From CAZVKN01 sp964627035 (GTDB taxonomy: Bacteria; Electryoneota; AABM5-125-24; Hatepunaeales; Hatepunaeaceae), in NCBI GenBank assembly GCA_964627035.1, contig CAZVKN010000052.1, forward strand, positions 1 through 15,224: a stretch of DNA of 15,224 nucleotides, written 5' to 3'. Position numbers and translations under genes: made by a program. The notes under the pieces are model-generated. The model did not search any database, was not told the DNA's origin, and saw nothing but the letters and a program-made list of their open reading frames with translations. Every line of letters starts with the position of its first letter. Position 1 is the stretch's first letter. Of this stretch, positions 13,720-15,224 are shown piece after piece.

Positions 13720-15204
13720 AATAGAGTGAAGATTCTACCGGAACCAGAACTAGAATTTGCGCACGGTCAAAGATTGACAGATCCAAGATCGGGATTAAGT
13801 TTATTTGGTCCTTATGATCAATCTCACCCCACTCATCCCACATGTATTACGTATGCAGTTATTGGTACTGATCAGGGTTATTTGAAATTCCAAAGATTCG
13901 TTAACAAGATAAGTGGTAGAGTTGTGTCTTGTGAATATGGGGATCCAGGCACCGATTCAAAGAATGTAAGGTTATGGCCTCCTTTTCCCGGTTTTAAAAC
14001 AGTATTTCAGTGTGATTTGCCAGAGAAAGCAGGATTTTTTAATTTAATAGATTTCATTGAAATTCATGATTTATTAAAAATTCAAGATACACATAGAAGA
14101 GCCTTCGAGCTAGCTAATCTTTATTACGATGCTCTGAAACGAATTTTTGAAAGAGATGAATCTTTCGGCGTAGCCTTCTGTATCATACCAGATACGATCT
14201 GGAAGCACTGTAGACCAAAATCAAAATCTTTAGATGGTCATAGTTCTACAATATCAAGAAAATATTACTCGGAAAATCAAGGTTGGTTGCTTGAAGAAGA
14301 TTATATCAGAGAGGAGTATCAATTTTCGAATGATTTTCGGCGACAATTGAAAGCAAGATCAATGGAATTTGGATTACCTATTCAAATTATTAGAGAGTCT
14401 ACCTTGTCTTTTGATAAAGCTAAAATTGGAGATAGACAGACAACTTGTGTGTCTGATCGTGCATGGAATTTATCCACAACAATGTATTACAAAGCAGGTG
14501 GAAAACCTTGGCGTCTATCAACGGCAAGAGAAGGTGTTTGCTATATAGGTTTGGTGTTCAAAATGACAGAAAACGATAAGTTAGCCAAAACTGCATGTAG
14601 TGCTGCTCAAATGTTTTTGGATACAGGAGATGGAGTGGTTTTCCGTGGTGAGTTCGGACCATGGTATTCTCCTGAAACAAACCAGTACCACTTAGGTTCA
14701 ACTAATGCTGAGGAGTTACTTAAAGGAGTCATAAAAGCATACGAAGATCAAGGCGGAAAGAAATTATCTGAGATATTCTTACATTCAAGATCACTGATAT
14801 CTGATGAAGATTTTGCAGGATATAAGTCAGCTTGTCCAAAAGGTGTGAAACTCGTTGGAATTAGAGTTAAACAAGTTATTAGTGACATGAAATTATATCG
14901 CACAGGTAAATGGCCAGTGATTAGAGGAACCATGTGGAAACTGAATGATAAATCAGCATATTTATGGACAACAGGCTTCAAGACGGACCTTTTAACATAC
15001 GACGGGTGGGAAACACCAAATCCTCTTAGAATCGATATTCAACATGGTGAAGGTGAGATTGAGCAGGTTTGCAACGATATAATGGGATTAACTAAATTGA
15101 ATTACAACGCATGTAAATTGGGAGATTCACAGCCGGTTACAGTAGGATTCTCTGACAAAACAGGGGAAATACTAGTGTCATGTCAACCATCAATAGTCGG
15201 ATAA
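13717..15204 (+). CDS. Short prokaryotic Argonaute (MID-PIWI, catalytically inactive), SPARTA guide-binding subunit
   Basis: 495 residues, the usual length of SPARTA Argonautes, with no PAZ domain. The N-terminus EPELEFAHGQRLTDPRSGLSLFGPYD (9-34) is the hallmark short-Ago start. The MID region includes FCIIPDTIWKHCRP (154-167) and LKARSMEFGLPIQII (211-225), whose Q223 resembles the guide 5'-phosphate-binding glutamine. PIWI follows: in CYIGLVFKM (275-283) V280 replaces the first catalytic aspartate, and IFLHSRSLIS (353-362) lacks the RDG of slicer Agos. C-terminal PNPLRIDI..MGLTKLNYNAC (435-466) matches the family end. It should bind guide RNA and target DNA without cutting and switch on the partner TIR. 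It ends 20 bases before the window edge. The assignment is firm; the guide type is inferred from characterised SPARTA systems. Confidence 0.92.
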   Translation: MNRVKILPEPELEFAHGQRLTDPRSGLSLFGPYDQSHPTHPTCITYAVIGTDQGYLKFQRFVNKISGRVVSCEYGDPGTDSKNVRLWPPFPGFKTVFQCDLPEKAGFFNLIDFIEIHDLLKIQDTHRRAFELANLYYDALKRIFERDESFGVAFCIIPDTIWKHCRPKSKSLDGHSSTISRKYYSENQGWLLEEDYIREEYQFSNDFRRQLKARSMEFGLPIQIIRESTLSFDKAKIGDRQTTCVSDRAWNLSTTMYYKAGGKPWRLSTAREGVCYIGLVFKMTENDKLAKTACSAAQMFLDTGDGVVFRGEFGPWYSPETNQYHLGSTNAEELLKGVIKAYEDQGGKKLSEIFLHSRSLISDEDFAGYKSACPKGVKLVGIRVKQVISDMKLYRTGKWPVIRGTMWKLNDKSAYLWTTGFKTDLLTYDGWETPNPLRIDIQHGEGEIEQVCNDIMGLTKLNYNACKLGDSQPVTVGFSDKTGEILVSCQPSIVG

Positions 15205-15224
15205 AGTCTTGATAGTTTTATTCT

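Overview
The window looks like chromosomal DNA from a Gram-negative bacterium. It carries a heptose-kinase gene of the LPS inner-core pathway, two lipoprotein-type signal peptides and a probable outer-membrane protein. The mix of dispersed palindromic repeats, a helix-hairpin-helix barrel-like protein, an NHLRC2-like thioredoxin and a selenocysteine operon would fit an uncultured FCB-type lineage (Marinimicrobia or Cloacimonadota-like). That placement is an impression, not something the sequence proves. Standard code 11 fits, except for one TGA that I read as selenocysteine.

Layout. 1-1264: 3' part of a superfamily 1 helicase fused to a PLD-type domain and zinc ribbons, with frame breaks in the first 70 bases. 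1265-1606: no gene, a cluster of four palindromic repeats. 1607-6263 (minus strand): an NHLRC2-like thioredoxin/NHL lipoprotein, heptose-7-phosphate kinase, a CopZ-like metal-binding protein and an orphan LeuC-like aconitase-family protein. 6264-6515: divergent intergenic region with a twin-hairpin repeat. 6525-11759 (plus strand): a tight five-gene run, namely a helix-hairpin-helix secreted protein, an SdiA-regulated-type propeller lipoprotein, a 48-residue membrane selenoprotein, a NapH-like polyferredoxin and SelA. 11760-12378: repeat-rich intergenic region with a nested palindrome and a promoter. 12379-15204: a two-gene SPARTA defence system (TIR-APAZ plus short Argonaute).

The most notable find is the small gene at 9235-9381, too short for ordinary ORF calling and interrupted by TGA. 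Read through, it ends in U-L-E-C-I-G-I-G. A SECIS-like hairpin with a GGAU loop lies 18 bases after the TGA, and selenocysteine synthase SelA is encoded two genes downstream. The client selenoprotein, its likely membrane iron-sulfur partner and part of the Sec machinery therefore sit in one operon. The SECIS also overlaps the start region of the polyferredoxin gene.

The second system, SPARTA, belongs to a known defence class. The Argonaute here lacks the PIWI catalytic aspartates while the TIR domain keeps its catalytic glutamate, as expected for guide-triggered NAD+ depletion. The helicase remnant and SPARTA, at opposite ends, look more AT-rich than the housekeeping-type genes between them and suggest accessory, horizontally acquired DNA.
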